From assembly GCF_016862795.1 (NCBI RefSeq), contig NZ_BONQ01000082.1:1-49966 (forward strand): a stretch of 49,966 nucleotides of DNA. Direction: 5' to 3'. This document shows, piece by piece, positions 24,901 through 32,625 of this stretch. The position numbers and the translations under genes were made by a program. Each line of letters begins with the position of its first letter. Position 1 is the stretch's first letter. Source of the DNA: Dactylosporangium siamense. Lineage in GTDB: Bacteria > Actinomycetota > Actinomycetes > Mycobacteriales > Micromonosporaceae. A model generated the notes under the pieces. The model saw only the letters and a list, made by a program, of their open reading frames with translations, was not told where the DNA came from and did no database searches.

Positions 24901-27369
24901 GACGCCGAGCGCACGCAGCGACTCGACGCCCAGCCTGGTCGCCTCGGCGGAACGACTCCGGTGGGTGAGGCTGCTGACCTGCACACCGGTCGCGTCCGCA
25001 CAGTCCATGACGTTGGCGCACAGCCGCTCGATCCTCCGGTACTCCTCGTCCGCGTCGTCCAGGTGCCCCAGGCCGTACAGCGCCGCGTGGCGGGCGGTAT
25101 GCACGTCGACGAGGGTGGCGGTCTCGTCCGGGTCGATCAACCGCAGGGCGGCCGTCAGCACCACGTCCACCAGCGCGTGGTCACCGGTCAACGCGGCCTG
25201 GCCGGCGGCGCGCCGCAGCAGACCCACGACCTGGTGCCGTTCCGCCGGGTCGCCGACCGCGCCGATCACCGGCAGGTACTGCTCCGCCGCGGCCGCGAAC
25301 AGCTCCGGCACCCCGGCCAGCCGCCGCGCCACGGACAGCTGCAGGGTGCGGTGCCGGTGCGGGTCCATCGCGTGCAGGACCACCGCGCGGGTCTGGTCGT
25401 GCCGAAACCGCACCGCCTTCTGTACCCCGGCCTCCATCACGAGCAGGCCCTCGTCGAGCGCGGGAACCAGCCACTGCTCCACCGTGTCCACGGCGGTCGC
25501 GGTCTGCAGCAGGCTCAGCTCGGCGCGCCCGCCGAGACACGCCATCGTCTCGACCAACTGCCGAGACCGCGCCGGCATGGCCTCGAGGCCCGCCTCCAGC
25601 ATCCCCGTCACATCGGACCGGCGCAGGCGACGGCGCACCTCCGCCTCGTCCCAGCGCCACCCGTCCACCGCCGCGGTCATGACGCCGTCGCGGCGCAGTG
25701 CGTTGAGCAGCTCCACCGTCTCGTGGGGGTTTCCGGAGGTGTACGGGCCGATGGTCCCGGCCAGACCCGCCGCCCTGGCCGGATCCACGTGCAGCATCTC
25801 GGCGACCATGCTGACGAGACCGGGGCCGGGCAGGTTGACCAGTCGCAGGTGCCGCACCCCGGGCTGCTCGCGCCATCGGGCCAGTGGCGTCGCCATCGGG
25901 TGCGCCGCGTCGACGTCGCCTTCGCGGTACGCACCCACGAGCAACAGGCCGTCGACCGGTTCCTCGCTCAGCAGCAGGTCGACGAAGCCCAGTGTCGCGC
26001 GCCCCGCCCACTGCAGGTCATCGACGAACACCAGGACCGGCCGGGCTCGTGACGCCACGGCGCGCAGGACCTGCACGGCCGTGCGCTGCATCCGCACCTG
26101 CGCGGTCAGTGGACTCCCGGCATCGGGCGGCACGCCGAGCAGCGCCGCGAACTCCGGCAGCACCGCCGTCAGCAACCCCGCGTTCGGCCCGAGGGCCGCC
26201 AACATCCGGGCGCGGACCTCGGCCAGCGTATCCTCCGGCTCGGCCAGCAGCAGCCGACCCAACGCGCGAAACGCCTGGTGCGCCGCGTCGAACTCCAGAT
26301 CCCGCCGGTACTGGTCGAACTTGCCCACCACGAACCAGCCGTCCCGGCCCGTCACCACCGGTCGCAGCTCATCGACCAGTGCTGTCTTGCCCACCCCGGG
26401 CGCCCCGCCGACCAGCACCCCACGACACCGGCCCGCCAGCGCATCCTCGAACGCCGCCCGCAGCATCGCCAGCTCGTCATCGCGGCCCACCAGCCGCGAC
26501 GGCGGCAGCAGCCGCAGCGGAACGTCACGCTCACCGACCCGCAGCGGGGCCGCGGCAGCTGGATCCGCGTCGCGCACCCGTTTCAGGTCGTGGAGCACGC
26601 CCTCGGCCGTCTGGTACCGGTTGTCCGGCTCCTTCTCCAGCAGATGCATGATGATCTCGGACAACGGCCCGGGCACGGCCCGGTTCACCTGCGCCGGCGC
26701 CACCGGTACCCGAGCCAAATGATCATGCGTGAGCCGCAACGGGTCACCGAGACCGAACGGCGGGTCACCCGTCGCCAGCTCATACAGCGTCGCGCCCAGC
26801 GCGTACAGGTCGGCGCGCTGATCCACCGGCCGGGCGGTCCGTCCGGTCTGCTCCGGCGCCAGGTACGCCAACGTGCCGACGATCTCGGTGTGATGCGTGA
26901 ACTCGGGACGAAGCTCAGCCAGCGACGACGCCAACGCGAAGTCCACCAGCGTCAGCGCGCCGTCGTTGGAGATCACGATGTTCGCCGGCGTGATGTCCCG
27001 GTGCATGACACCGCGCCGGTGCATCCCCGCCACCGCCTGTGCCAACTGCACTGCCAGTCCGATCAGATCACCGGCGGACGGCGGCGTCGACAGCCCGGCC
27101 AGGCTCGTGTCACCGACGTCCGACATCATGATCGACCCGGACTGTCGGGGCGCCTCCACCAGTTGCGCAACGCCCGGGACGCCGCGCAGCCGCTCCAGCA
27201 TCGCCGACTCGTGCTGCGCCCGCCGCGGCCCGTCCGGTCCCAGCGGGTCCTTGCGGATGACCGTATGCCCGGCGACGAACAGCCGAGTGACGCGGGTGTG
27301 TTCGGTCTCGTGCACGAGCTCACCCCGAACAGGCGGATCCCGGCCCGACGGCACCCTGCCCGTTCCCAT
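21907..27369 (-). CDS. Giant Ser/Thr kinase - AAA ATPase - GAF - histidine kinase hybrid
   Basis: In order, this 1820-residue protein has a Ser/Thr protein kinase (about 25-290; Lys40, Glu54, catalytic HRD at 123-125, Asn130, and DFA instead of DFG at 143-145) and an AAA_16-type ATPase (Walker A GGAPGVGKT, Lys328; Walker B VLVFVDDLQWAG). A long helical, TPR-like region (about 700-1230), a GAF domain (about 1270-1420), a second GAF-like segment, HisKA_3 with His1625 in DLHDGAQQRL and an HATPase end follow. This order is known from large bacterial hybrid kinases of the PknK/HstK kind. The ATG at 27369 is preferred because GGAGG lies 6 nt upstream; a GTG 69 bp earlier has none. It could link Ser/Thr and His phosphorylation in one chain. 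Target unknown. Confidence 0.92.
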   Translation of the reverse strand: MGTGRVPSGRDPPVRGELVHETEHTRVTRLFVAGHTVIRKDPLGPDGPRRAQHESAMLERLRGVPGVAQLVEAPRQSGSIMMSDVGDTSLAGLSTPPSAGDLIGLAVQLAQAVAGMHRRGVMHRDITPANIVISNDGALTLVDFALASSLAELRPEFTHHTEIVGTLAYLAPEQTGRTARPVDQRADLYALGATLYELATGDPPFGLGDPLRLTHDHLARVPVAPAQVNRAVPGPLSEIIMHLLEKEPDNRYQTAEGVLHDLKRVRDADPAAAAPLRVGERDVPLRLLPPSRLVGRDDELAMLRAAFEDALAGRCRGVLVGGAPGVGKTALVDELRPVVTGRDGWFVVGKFDQYRRDLEFDAAHQAFRALGRLLLAEPEDTLAEVRARMLAALGPNAGLLTAVLPEFAALLGVPPDAGSPLTAQVRMQRTAVQVLRAVASRARPVLVFVDDLQWAGRATLGFVDLLLSEEPVDGLLLVGAYREGDVDAAHPMATPLARWREQPGVRHLRLVNLPGPGLVSMVAEMLHVDPARAAGLAGTIGPYTSGNPHETVELLNALRRDGVMTAAVDGWRWDEAEVRRRLRRSDVTGMLEAGLEAMPARSRQLVETMACLGGRAELSLLQTATAVDTVEQWLVPALDEGLLVMEAGVQKAVRFRHDQTRAVVLHAMDPHRHRTLQLSVARRLAGVPELFAAAAEQYLPVIGAVGDPAERHQVVGLLRRAAGQAALTGDHALVDVVLTAALRLIDPDETATLVDVHTARHAALYGLGHLDDADEEYRRIERLCANVMDCADATGVQVSSLTHRSRSAEATRLGVESLRALGVTVPAADRLPAELDRQFAFLHCWLDHPDSTDDLTRPELTDPALLATAHLLNAVMAASYFAADYATHSWLGLEALRIWVEHGPDPTLLGPASVACTAAVLRGDFSAGYRSGRRLVAQGEARGYEPGTSQARCLLAGHSHWFEPAEDGVRACQLAREGLIAGGDLANAGYTYYQTVSGLVDCAPTLDSFVAEVDAGLAFLRRTGNEQTGRLLDSYRWLVNVLRGESLDIAGDDASAIDTPTPLPTHLTHGMAAAIFDDPAGLTRHTAAAMSLLLSTVGPYPTDAAYLLRGLALARQIRDSRDGGRDDLLSELDDVTQWLAARAADAPMNFLHLLRLVEAERGWAVGNLRAAALGFDTALRAVAHLQLPWHRALITERAARFHLAHGLEHAGYNLLAEARREYLAWGATAKVDQLDRAYPTLRPPPDRTAAPGTAQPDDALYQRAAVTAGTLDLLGILSASQALSSETSVERLHSRVADVLGAMTGATGVFLLLWSDDRQDWLLPAPGGDGGVVPVDGTGPEHAVPMSVVRYAQRTREPLVVGDATRDDRFARDPYFTDVTCCSLLAVPILSRGTLQAVLLLENRLIRGAFTTARFEAVHLIAGQLAVSLDNAQLYAGFRRIADEQAALRRVATLVARGAGPDLVFAAVADEVGALFRADGTAIIRFEPNGDATLMGGHGFEDTQLGLRGRPDPRLAVASVQATGRAARRDVDEPVSAILLEANHVGLRSMVASPIEVEGRVWGAVGVGSRRERLPEDTEQRLADFTELVATAIANAESRAELTTSRARIIATADQTRRRIERDLHDGAQQRLVALALQLRAAQAALPPEFDASLDSAVAGATGALDELREIARGIHPAILTEGGLGPALRTLARRSPIPVGLDMRPVERLPEQVEVSAYYVVAEALTNVAKHAHASAATITVEADTADVVLRVVVRDDGVGGADFARGTGLVGLRDRVEALGGRLSLNSSRGVGTSLRVEFPRTAAPPAAQDPATIIRKG

Positions 27370-27615
27370 CCGGCACCTCCACGCACACCGCACGCCGTGA
27401 TCACCCGGTTCGTGCCCAGTGCCTGGGTGACCATTCACAATGCTAAGACGGAGGCGACGACCGACGGGTGGACGCGCTGGCCCAAGCGGTGCAGGAGCAT
27501 GGGGGCGCGGGCTGGACCGACATCCGGCGAGATCGACCGCTTCCGGTCAGGACGCGCTGGTCCTGCCGCTACGCCACGGCGCTGCGGGCCAAGGCGCACA
27601 GTGCCATGCGCCGAT

Positions 27616-27647
27616 ACGAGCACGGCCACGAGAAAGCCGATGCTGAC
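27616..27647 (-). pseudogene. Fragment of a second ZIP-transporter gene
   Basis: These 32 bp match 10516-10547, inside the intact ZIP gene, at 30 positions. On the minus strand they encode VSIGFLVAVLVS versus VSIGFFVAVLVS. The rest of the 300-bp stretch 27439-27738 has no ZIP similarity I can see and no convincing gene; frames crossing it are Arg/Pro-rich. I read this as a decayed copy. Confidence 0.5.
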
Positions 27648-27738
27648 GTGAGCGCGCCTCACGGCGCGGGGAGAACCGTGGTTTGCGCGTCCCACTCCTC
27701 GTCCACGGGTCGGTGCTCGGCGCCAGCAGGGCCGGCCA

Positions 27739-28170
27739 TCACGCATTGATCTTCCAGCCGTGCACCGCCAGTGCCCAGATCACGATTACGTCCAGCGCGA
27801 TGATCAGCATCGACCACAGCGGGTAGTAGGGAAGGAACAGGAAGTTCGCAATGGCGCTCAGTCCGGCCAGGACGATGCCCAGGGCCAGGGCCCACAGCCG
27901 TCCGGAGAACACCGCGAAGCCGGCCAGGAGCACCACGAGGCCCACGACGAGGTGAATCCATCCCCAGCCGGTCACGTCGAACGCGTACAAGTAATCCGCC
28001 GTGACCACGAAGAACGTCTTCTCGACGATCGCGGCCAGACCCGCGGCCAGCTGGAACATGCCGACGATGATCATCACTATCCCGGCGAAGGCGGTGAAGC
28101 CGCTGGCCCACCTGGGGGAGGAGTTCCCACGGCCGGCCCCCGTCTCCTGCTGTGCCCCTTGCTCAGCCAT
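27739..28170 (-). CDS. DUF7144-family four-helix membrane protein
   Basis: This 143-residue protein has a short polar N-terminus (1-25) and four hydrophobic helices (about 28-48, 68-88, 92-110 and 115-138), with loops such as TADYLYAFDVTGWGWIH. It fits the DUF7144 family of small actinobacterial membrane proteins, whose function is not known. The ATG at 28170 has GGAGGGGG about 9 nt upstream; a GTG at 28188 would bury that site in the coding region. It sits between relics of ZIP and YihY genes, in the position that DUF1269 holds between the intact copies. Confidence 0.82.
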   Translation of the reverse strand: MAEQGAQQETGAGRGNSSPRWASGFTAFAGIVMIIVGMFQLAAGLAAIVEKTFFVVTADYLYAFDVTGWGWIHLVVGLVVLLAGFAVFSGRLWALALGIVLAGLSAIANFLFLPYYPLWSMLIIALDVIVIWALAVHGWKINA

Positions 28171-28340
28171 GCTCGGCACCCCCTCCACTCAGGCGGGCGC
28201 CGTTCAACAGGTCACGCCGCGCGTAGCCCCGGTCAGCGTCCACAAGCCGGATGGGGGACGCCACCCGGGGAAGGATGGCACCGGGCATACCCCCGCAGAG
28301 CGCTTCCAACCGTCCGAGCGGCATCGAGCGGACAGCCGGG

Positions 28341-28490
28341 CGTGACGCTGGGGCGATGGGGTAGGTGGTCGCCGTGGTCGCGTGGTTGGATCGCTACCAG
28401 CGCCGGCACGCCTGGCTGGGGTTCCCGCTGGCGGTGATGCCCTGCGCCGAGATCAACATGATCGCGAACTCCCGCCTGTGGTCCCGGGTG
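28341..28490 (+). pseudogene. YihY/BrkB gene copy with an exact internal deletion
   Basis: The region copies the leader and first about 24 codons of the YihY gene at 11676 (LDRYQRRHAWLGFPLAV). It then jumps directly to the last helix (CAEINMIANSRLWSR) and loses similarity. The joint falls at a GGTG shared by both ends in the intact gene (11744-11747 and 12470-12473). The missing piece is 726 bp, exactly 242 codons, so the frame is preserved across the joint. Without its membrane core and tail the product cannot be functional YihY. Confidence 0.8.
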
Positions 28491-28588
28491 CCAGCCGCGA
28501 CCGGCGAAGCCCGTGGGCCTCATCTGTGCTGCGCCGATCGGCCCGGCCGCGAGGCGAGAGACACTGGCTGGGGAAGGCGGTGTGCGAA

Positions 28589-29914
28589 ATGGACGAAGGG
28601 CGACCGGCGACCGGCGACCGTGCCACGACGTGGCTCGCGCGAGCGGCGTTCGCCGCGGCCGCGGCGGCCGTCGGACTGCTCGTCGGCGTCGCGGGACTGC
28701 GGGGGATCGGGCTGCTCGCCGTCGGAGCCGCCGGCGCGGCGACCGGCATCGCTGGTCTGTGGTGGTTCCTCACCCGCCGCGGCCTGCGGCGCCTCGCCGC
28801 GGCCGCCGTCACCATCGCCGCGCCGGTGACGGTGGTGACGCTGTACGGGCGGGCCGGGCTGCTATGGCTGGTGCTGACCTGCGCTGCGTTGAGCATCGCC
28901 GCAGCGGCGGCGGGCGGGGCCGCGCTGCGGCAGACCGGCCGGGCCGAGGACGCCCAGGGGTCCGAGGTCCCGCCGCCGCGGCACCCGTTCCTCGTCATGA
29001 ACCCCCGATCGGGAGGCGGGAAGGTGCAGCGATGCGACCTGGCGCGCAAAGCCCGCGCGCTCGGCGCCGAGGTCGTGCTGCTGGACGAGGTGGGCACGTC
29101 CGACGTTGCCGCGCTCGCCCGCCGGGCCGTGCGCGCCGGCGCCGACCTGCTCGGTGTGGCCGCAGGCGACGGCACCCAGGCCGCGGTCGCCGCGGTCGCC
29201 GTGGACAACGACCTGCCGTTCCTGGTGATCCCCGCCGGCACACGCAACCACTTCGCGATGGACCTCGGGCTGGACCGCGCCGACCCGGCGAGCGGCCTGG
29301 ACGCCCTCACCAACGGCGTCGAGATCCGCACCGACGTCGGGCTGGTCAATGACCGAATGTTCGTCAACAACGCCTCGTTCGGCGTCTACGCCGCGCTCGT
29401 GCAGAGCCCGGCCTACCGCGACGACAAGGCGGGCACCGCGCTGGAGTTGCTGCCCGACCTGCTGACCGCCGGACACGACCCGCCCCTGCGGCTGCGCGCC
29501 GGGCAGACGCTCGTGTACGGCCCGCCGGCGATCCTGGTGAGCAACAACCCGTACGCGGTCAACGACGTCATCGGCACGGGCCGGCGCGAACGCCTCACCG
29601 ACGGTGTGCTCGGCGTGCTCGCCGTCAGTGCGAACGGCGCCTCCGACGCGGTCCGGCTTCTGCGCGGTGACCGCTCGAAGGGGCTCACCCGTTGCACGAC
29701 CGACGAGGCCGTCGTCGACGCGGACACGCCGTGGATCCCGGCCGGTGTCGATGGTGAGCCGGCCCGGCTGTCCACGCCGGTCCGATGCCGCATCCGGCCC
29801 GGCGCGCTGCGGGTCCGGGTGCCCCGCAACCGGCCGGGCCGCGGGCCGCGGCCCCCGCTGGACTGGCGCCGGCTCGGCCGGCTCGCCTTCCCCGCCGGGC
29901 TGGGCCGGCCGTGA
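28589..29914 (+). CDS. Membrane-bound diacylglycerol-kinase-like lipid kinase
   Basis: The 441-residue protein starts with about four short hydrophobic helices (about 14-110). A DAGK catalytic domain follows (about 128-255) with VMNPRSGGGK at the nucleotide loop, AAGDGTQAAVA in place of the usual GGDGT, and PAGTRNHFAMDLGL. A C-terminal beta domain binds the substrate (about 255-430; VNNASFGVYA, SNNPYAVND). It should phosphorylate a lipid such as diacylglycerol, or make a related phospholipid head group. The ATG at 28589 has GGAAGG about 11 nt upstream; the frame is open further up through the YihY relic, which I exclude. Its stop overlaps the phosphoesterase start (GTGA). Confidence 0.87.
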   Translation: MDEGRPATGDRATTWLARAAFAAAAAAVGLLVGVAGLRGIGLLAVGAAGAATGIAGLWWFLTRRGLRRLAAAAVTIAAPVTVVTLYGRAGLLWLVLTCAALSIAAAAAGGAALRQTGRAEDAQGSEVPPPRHPFLVMNPRSGGGKVQRCDLARKARALGAEVVLLDEVGTSDVAALARRAVRAGADLLGVAAGDGTQAAVAAVAVDNDLPFLVIPAGTRNHFAMDLGLDRADPASGLDALTNGVEIRTDVGLVNDRMFVNNASFGVYAALVQSPAYRDDKAGTALELLPDLLTAGHDPPLRLRAGQTLVYGPPAILVSNNPYAVNDVIGTGRRERLTDGVLGVLAVSANGASDAVRLLRGDRSKGLTRCTTDEAVVDADTPWIPAGVDGEPARLSTPVRCRIRPGALRVRVPRNRPGRGPRPPLDWRRLGRLAFPAGLGRP

Positions 29915-30717
29915 ACGCAGGCCCGGCGCGGCCGCCGCTGGTCATCGCGCACGTGTCGGATCTGCACATCGGGGCACACCTGCCCCAAGTTGTCCAGACG
30001 CTGGTGGACGACGTCTCGGCCGCCGATCCCGCGCTGCTGGTCGTCACCGGCGACTGCACGATGCGCGCGCGGACCAGCCAGTTCTCGCAAGCCCGCGCCG
30101 TCCTCGAGCGGCTACCGGCGCCCCTCCTCGTGGTGACCGGGAACCACGACATCCCGCTGCTCGTGCTCGGCCGCCTCGTCGCACCGTACGCCCGCTACCG
30201 CACGTGGATCGACGCAGAGCTCGACCCACGGCTCGACCTGCCCGGCGTGAGGGCGCTCGGGCTGCAGACGATGCCCCGCTGGCGCTGGAAGAGCGGGCGG
30301 GTGAGCGGCGGGCAATCCGCACTGGTCGAGGACTTCCTCGGGTCGGCGCCGGTCGGCACGCTGCGCCTGCTGGCGCTGCATCACCCGCCGTCGGCCGCCG
30401 GCCTGGCCCGGATGCTCGGCCGCGCGGCGCTGATGCGTGCGGCCGCCGCCGCGCGCGTCGACATTGTCCTGGCCGGGCACACGCACGTGCCGGCCGTGCG
30501 CGCGATCGACCTGCCGTCCGGACACCAGCTGGCCGAGGTGGTGGCAGGGACCGCGACGAGCACACGGCTGCGTGGGGTGCCCCGCTCGTGGAACGTCATC
30601 CGCGTCGATGCCGCCCACATCCGCGTGGAGCAGCGCTACGAGATCGCCGGGGAGTGGCGGACCGGTCGTGTCGTCAGCGTCGAGCGCGGCGCAGGACGGC
30701 CTTACGCGCCTCGGTGA
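29911..30717 (+). CDS. Calcineurin-like metallophosphoesterase
   Basis: This 268-residue protein shows the full metal-binding set of the family: SDLHIG (residues about 16-21), VTGDCT, TGNHDI, LALHHPP and GHTHVPA. This subgroup includes cyclic-nucleotide and lipid phosphoesterases such as UDP-2,3-diacylglucosamine hydrolase and CpdA-like enzymes. The GTG start overlaps the stop of the diacylglycerol-kinase-like gene by four bases, so the two are translationally coupled and probably act on related lipid phosphates. No signal peptide is present. Substrate cannot be read from sequence. Confidence 0.9.
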   Translation: MNAGPARPPLVIAHVSDLHIGAHLPQVVQTLVDDVSAADPALLVVTGDCTMRARTSQFSQARAVLERLPAPLLVVTGNHDIPLLVLGRLVAPYARYRTWIDAELDPRLDLPGVRALGLQTMPRWRWKSGRVSGGQSALVEDFLGSAPVGTLRLLALHHPPSAAGLARMLGRAALMRAAAAARVDIVLAGHTHVPAVRAIDLPSGHQLAEVVAGTATSTRLRGVPRSWNVIRVDAAHIRVEQRYEIAGEWRTGRVVSVERGAGRPYAPR

Positions 30718-30795
30718 GTGACCACGCACAATGCCAGGACTCCACGGGTGGACCCGGCGTGAAGCTCGCCAGATCGTCCCACGGCGCCTGCACTC

Positions 30796-31830
30796 CTACG
30801 ACCTGTAGACGGTCGCCTCATGGGACGTCTGCCGGATGCCGTTGGGACCGTCGAACACCCGCCGGCCCCACCAGGTGAGCGAGCCGGCGTTGAACTGCTC
30901 GACCATGTCGAGGTTGCTGACGTCTGCGCTGTTGCCGCTCCACGACCAGGCGAGATAGCCGACGCGGTCCGCCTGCGCCTCGGACATGATCGCGTCCTCG
31001 TCGACGTCGCCGTCGTGATGCGTGTACGCGAATTCGGTCACCGCGATGGGAAGCCCCGCGTGAAGGTACCGGCCGAGGTAGTCGTGGACGTTCGTGGCGC
31101 GGAAGAAGGCGCCGTACATGTGAATGGAGAAGACGGTGTTGCGATCCGGATCGCCGGCGAAGACGTCGGCGGCGTGGTCCCGCATGGTGAATGACAGGTC
31201 CTGACCCCAGTCGGGCGCGTCGACCATGAGGGTGTGATGGATGCCCGCCCGGCGCAGCCGGCGGATCGAGTCCGTCGTGTCGCCGGGCCAGGTGCGGACG
31301 TTGTCGAGGACGTAGGGCTCGTTCGCGACGTTGATGATGGCGTACTTCTCCTGGCCGACCAGCGCCTGGCGAATGCTGATCCAGTAGTCCACCGCCCGCG
31401 CCTGCGGAACGGCTTCCTTGCGGTAACCCCACCCGGTGGTGTCGTGCACCACCAGGACGCAGACGAGGTGGTTGCGCCGGCACAGCCCGATCAGGTGCGC
31501 GACGTCGGCGGCGTCGTCCCGTTTCGCGGTGACCCCGGTGGACACCTCGACCCGGACGGCGTTGGCGCCCATCGCCTTGACATCACTGAGCATCCGGGCC
31601 GTTCGCTGCGGATACACGGCATAGTTGTGGCCCACACCACGCATGACGAACTCATTGCCGTTGGCATCGTAGAGGCGCCCGCCGGCCACGTGGAACCCGG
31701 TTCGTAGCTGTTTCCCAACCGAATGATCCGGTCGCCCCACGAGATCCGAAGCGCGCGATCGCCCCACGAGGATGACCGCGACGACGACCGCGATGAGCAC
31801 CGTGCCCGCGATCATGGTGCGCATGCTCAT
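30796..31830 (-). CDS. Secreted or membrane-anchored GH5-type glycoside hydrolase
   Basis: This 344-residue protein has an N-terminal hydrophobic segment (6-23) acting as signal or anchor. A GH5 TIM-barrel follows that begins with GGRLYDANGNEFVMRGVGH, a hallmark of mannanase-type members. The predicted acid/base is Glu171 in NVANEPY and the nucleophile Glu266 in VTEFAYTH. His/Tyr residues of the active site appear in FSIHMYG. No carbohydrate-binding module is attached. The ATG at 31830 is chosen for the GGAGGAG about 9 nt upstream. Endo-beta-mannanase is the best guess; other GH5 beta-glycanases are possible. It converges with the phosphoesterase gene at its 3' side. Confidence 0.87.
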   Translation of the reverse strand: MSMRTMIAGTVLIAVVVAVILVGRSRASDLVGRPDHSVGKQLRTGFHVAGGRLYDANGNEFVMRGVGHNYAVYPQRTARMLSDVKAMGANAVRVEVSTGVTAKRDDAADVAHLIGLCRRNHLVCVLVVHDTTGWGYRKEAVPQARAVDYWISIRQALVGQEKYAIINVANEPYVLDNVRTWPGDTTDSIRRLRRAGIHHTLMVDAPDWGQDLSFTMRDHAADVFAGDPDRNTVFSIHMYGAFFRATNVHDYLGRYLHAGLPIAVTEFAYTHHDGDVDEDAIMSEAQADRVGYLAWSWSGNSADVSNLDMVEQFNAGSLTWWGRRVFDGPNGIRQTSHEATVYRS

Positions 31831-31916
31831 GACCGTTGACTCCTCCATGTGGGCCCGACGAGCGGGCGCAGGAGACCCTTCCCCGGCTCCGCCGCGCCAA
31901 CCCCTCCCGGCATGGG

Positions 31917-32576
31917 TCAGTCGAGCCAGGAACGGCCCACGAAGGCCTCGGTGCCGGTGGGTAGCGGTGGGGTGTCGCCGGCGCTGAGCCGTCGGCAGAG
32001 GTCCATCAGGTGCCTGTGGTCGATGTGGTGTACGCCGCTGTGCGTGCTGCCGCCGTCCGGGTGCCAGTGCGCGTCCCAGCCCTGGCCCCGCAGCACGACG
32101 GACGGGCCGCCGACGACGGTGCCGATGGTCAGGTCGACCGCCTCGAGCAGGTCGTCGGAGCCACGGTCGCAGGCGTCGCAGCCGCAGTCGGGAAGCATCT
32201 GGAGCTGCGCCGTGGGCCGTACGACGCTGATGTGCAGCGCGGGCAGCGGCGTGTCGTGTTCCAGCAGCAGGAGCGGCAGCGTGCCGGGCCGCGGCGCGCT
32301 GATCCGGACGCCCCGGTCGAACCGGTGCGGGTGCACGCCGTCGTCGAGCGGCGCCGGGGTGAGCGGCTCGGCCACGGCGCCCAGCAGGCTGGTCAGGGCG
32401 CCGGTCCACGCTCGGGCGCGGGCGTGCACGATGGCGTACCGGCCGGGCCGGGTGAGCCTGGAGTACTCCTCGTCCCGCGGCGGTGCCGCATCCGGGTGCG
32501 GGTCGGGCCAGGTGGGCATGCCGAGGCCGGCGTAGTCCGCTTCGACCCGCGCCCGCACCTCGTCCAACCGCACCAT
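31917..32576 (-). CDS. DUF6226-family protein
   Basis: This 219-residue soluble protein is rich in Pro, Asp and His. Recognisable features are a DEEYSRLTRPGRYAIVHARARAW helix, a Cys-rich CGCDACDRG motif near residue 132 that could bind a metal, and a WDAHWHPDGG segment. It resembles proteins annotated as DUF6226 in actinobacteria, with no known function. The ATG at 32576 is preceded only by a weak GGCGGG. It lies 49 bp downstream of the DinB-like gene and 86 bp upstream of the GH5 gene on the same strand. Confidence 0.75.
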   Translation of the reverse strand: MVRLDEVRARVEADYAGLGMPTWPDPHPDAAPPRDEEYSRLTRPGRYAIVHARARAWTGALTSLLGAVAEPLTPAPLDDGVHPHRFDRGVRISAPRPGTLPLLLLEHDTPLPALHISVVRPTAQLQMLPDCGCDACDRGSDDLLEAVDLTIGTVVGGPSVVLRGQGWDAHWHPDGGSTHSGVHHIDHRHLMDLCRRLSAGDTPPLPTGTEAFVGRSWLD

Positions 32577-32625
32577 CCCGCCGACGATATGCGGTCGCCG
32601 GCCGCCCGTGACGCTGTTGCGTCGC

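Noticed and set aside
22342-26052. 1236-codon plus-strand open frame opposite the giant kinase
   Set aside because: Composition is antisense-like (Arg, Gly, Gln, Val), with no domain; the minus strand carries complete kinase and ATPase motifs.
27468-27749. Plus-strand frame of 93 codons
   Set aside because: No ribosome site or domain; the only recognisable content is the ZIP fragment on the other strand.
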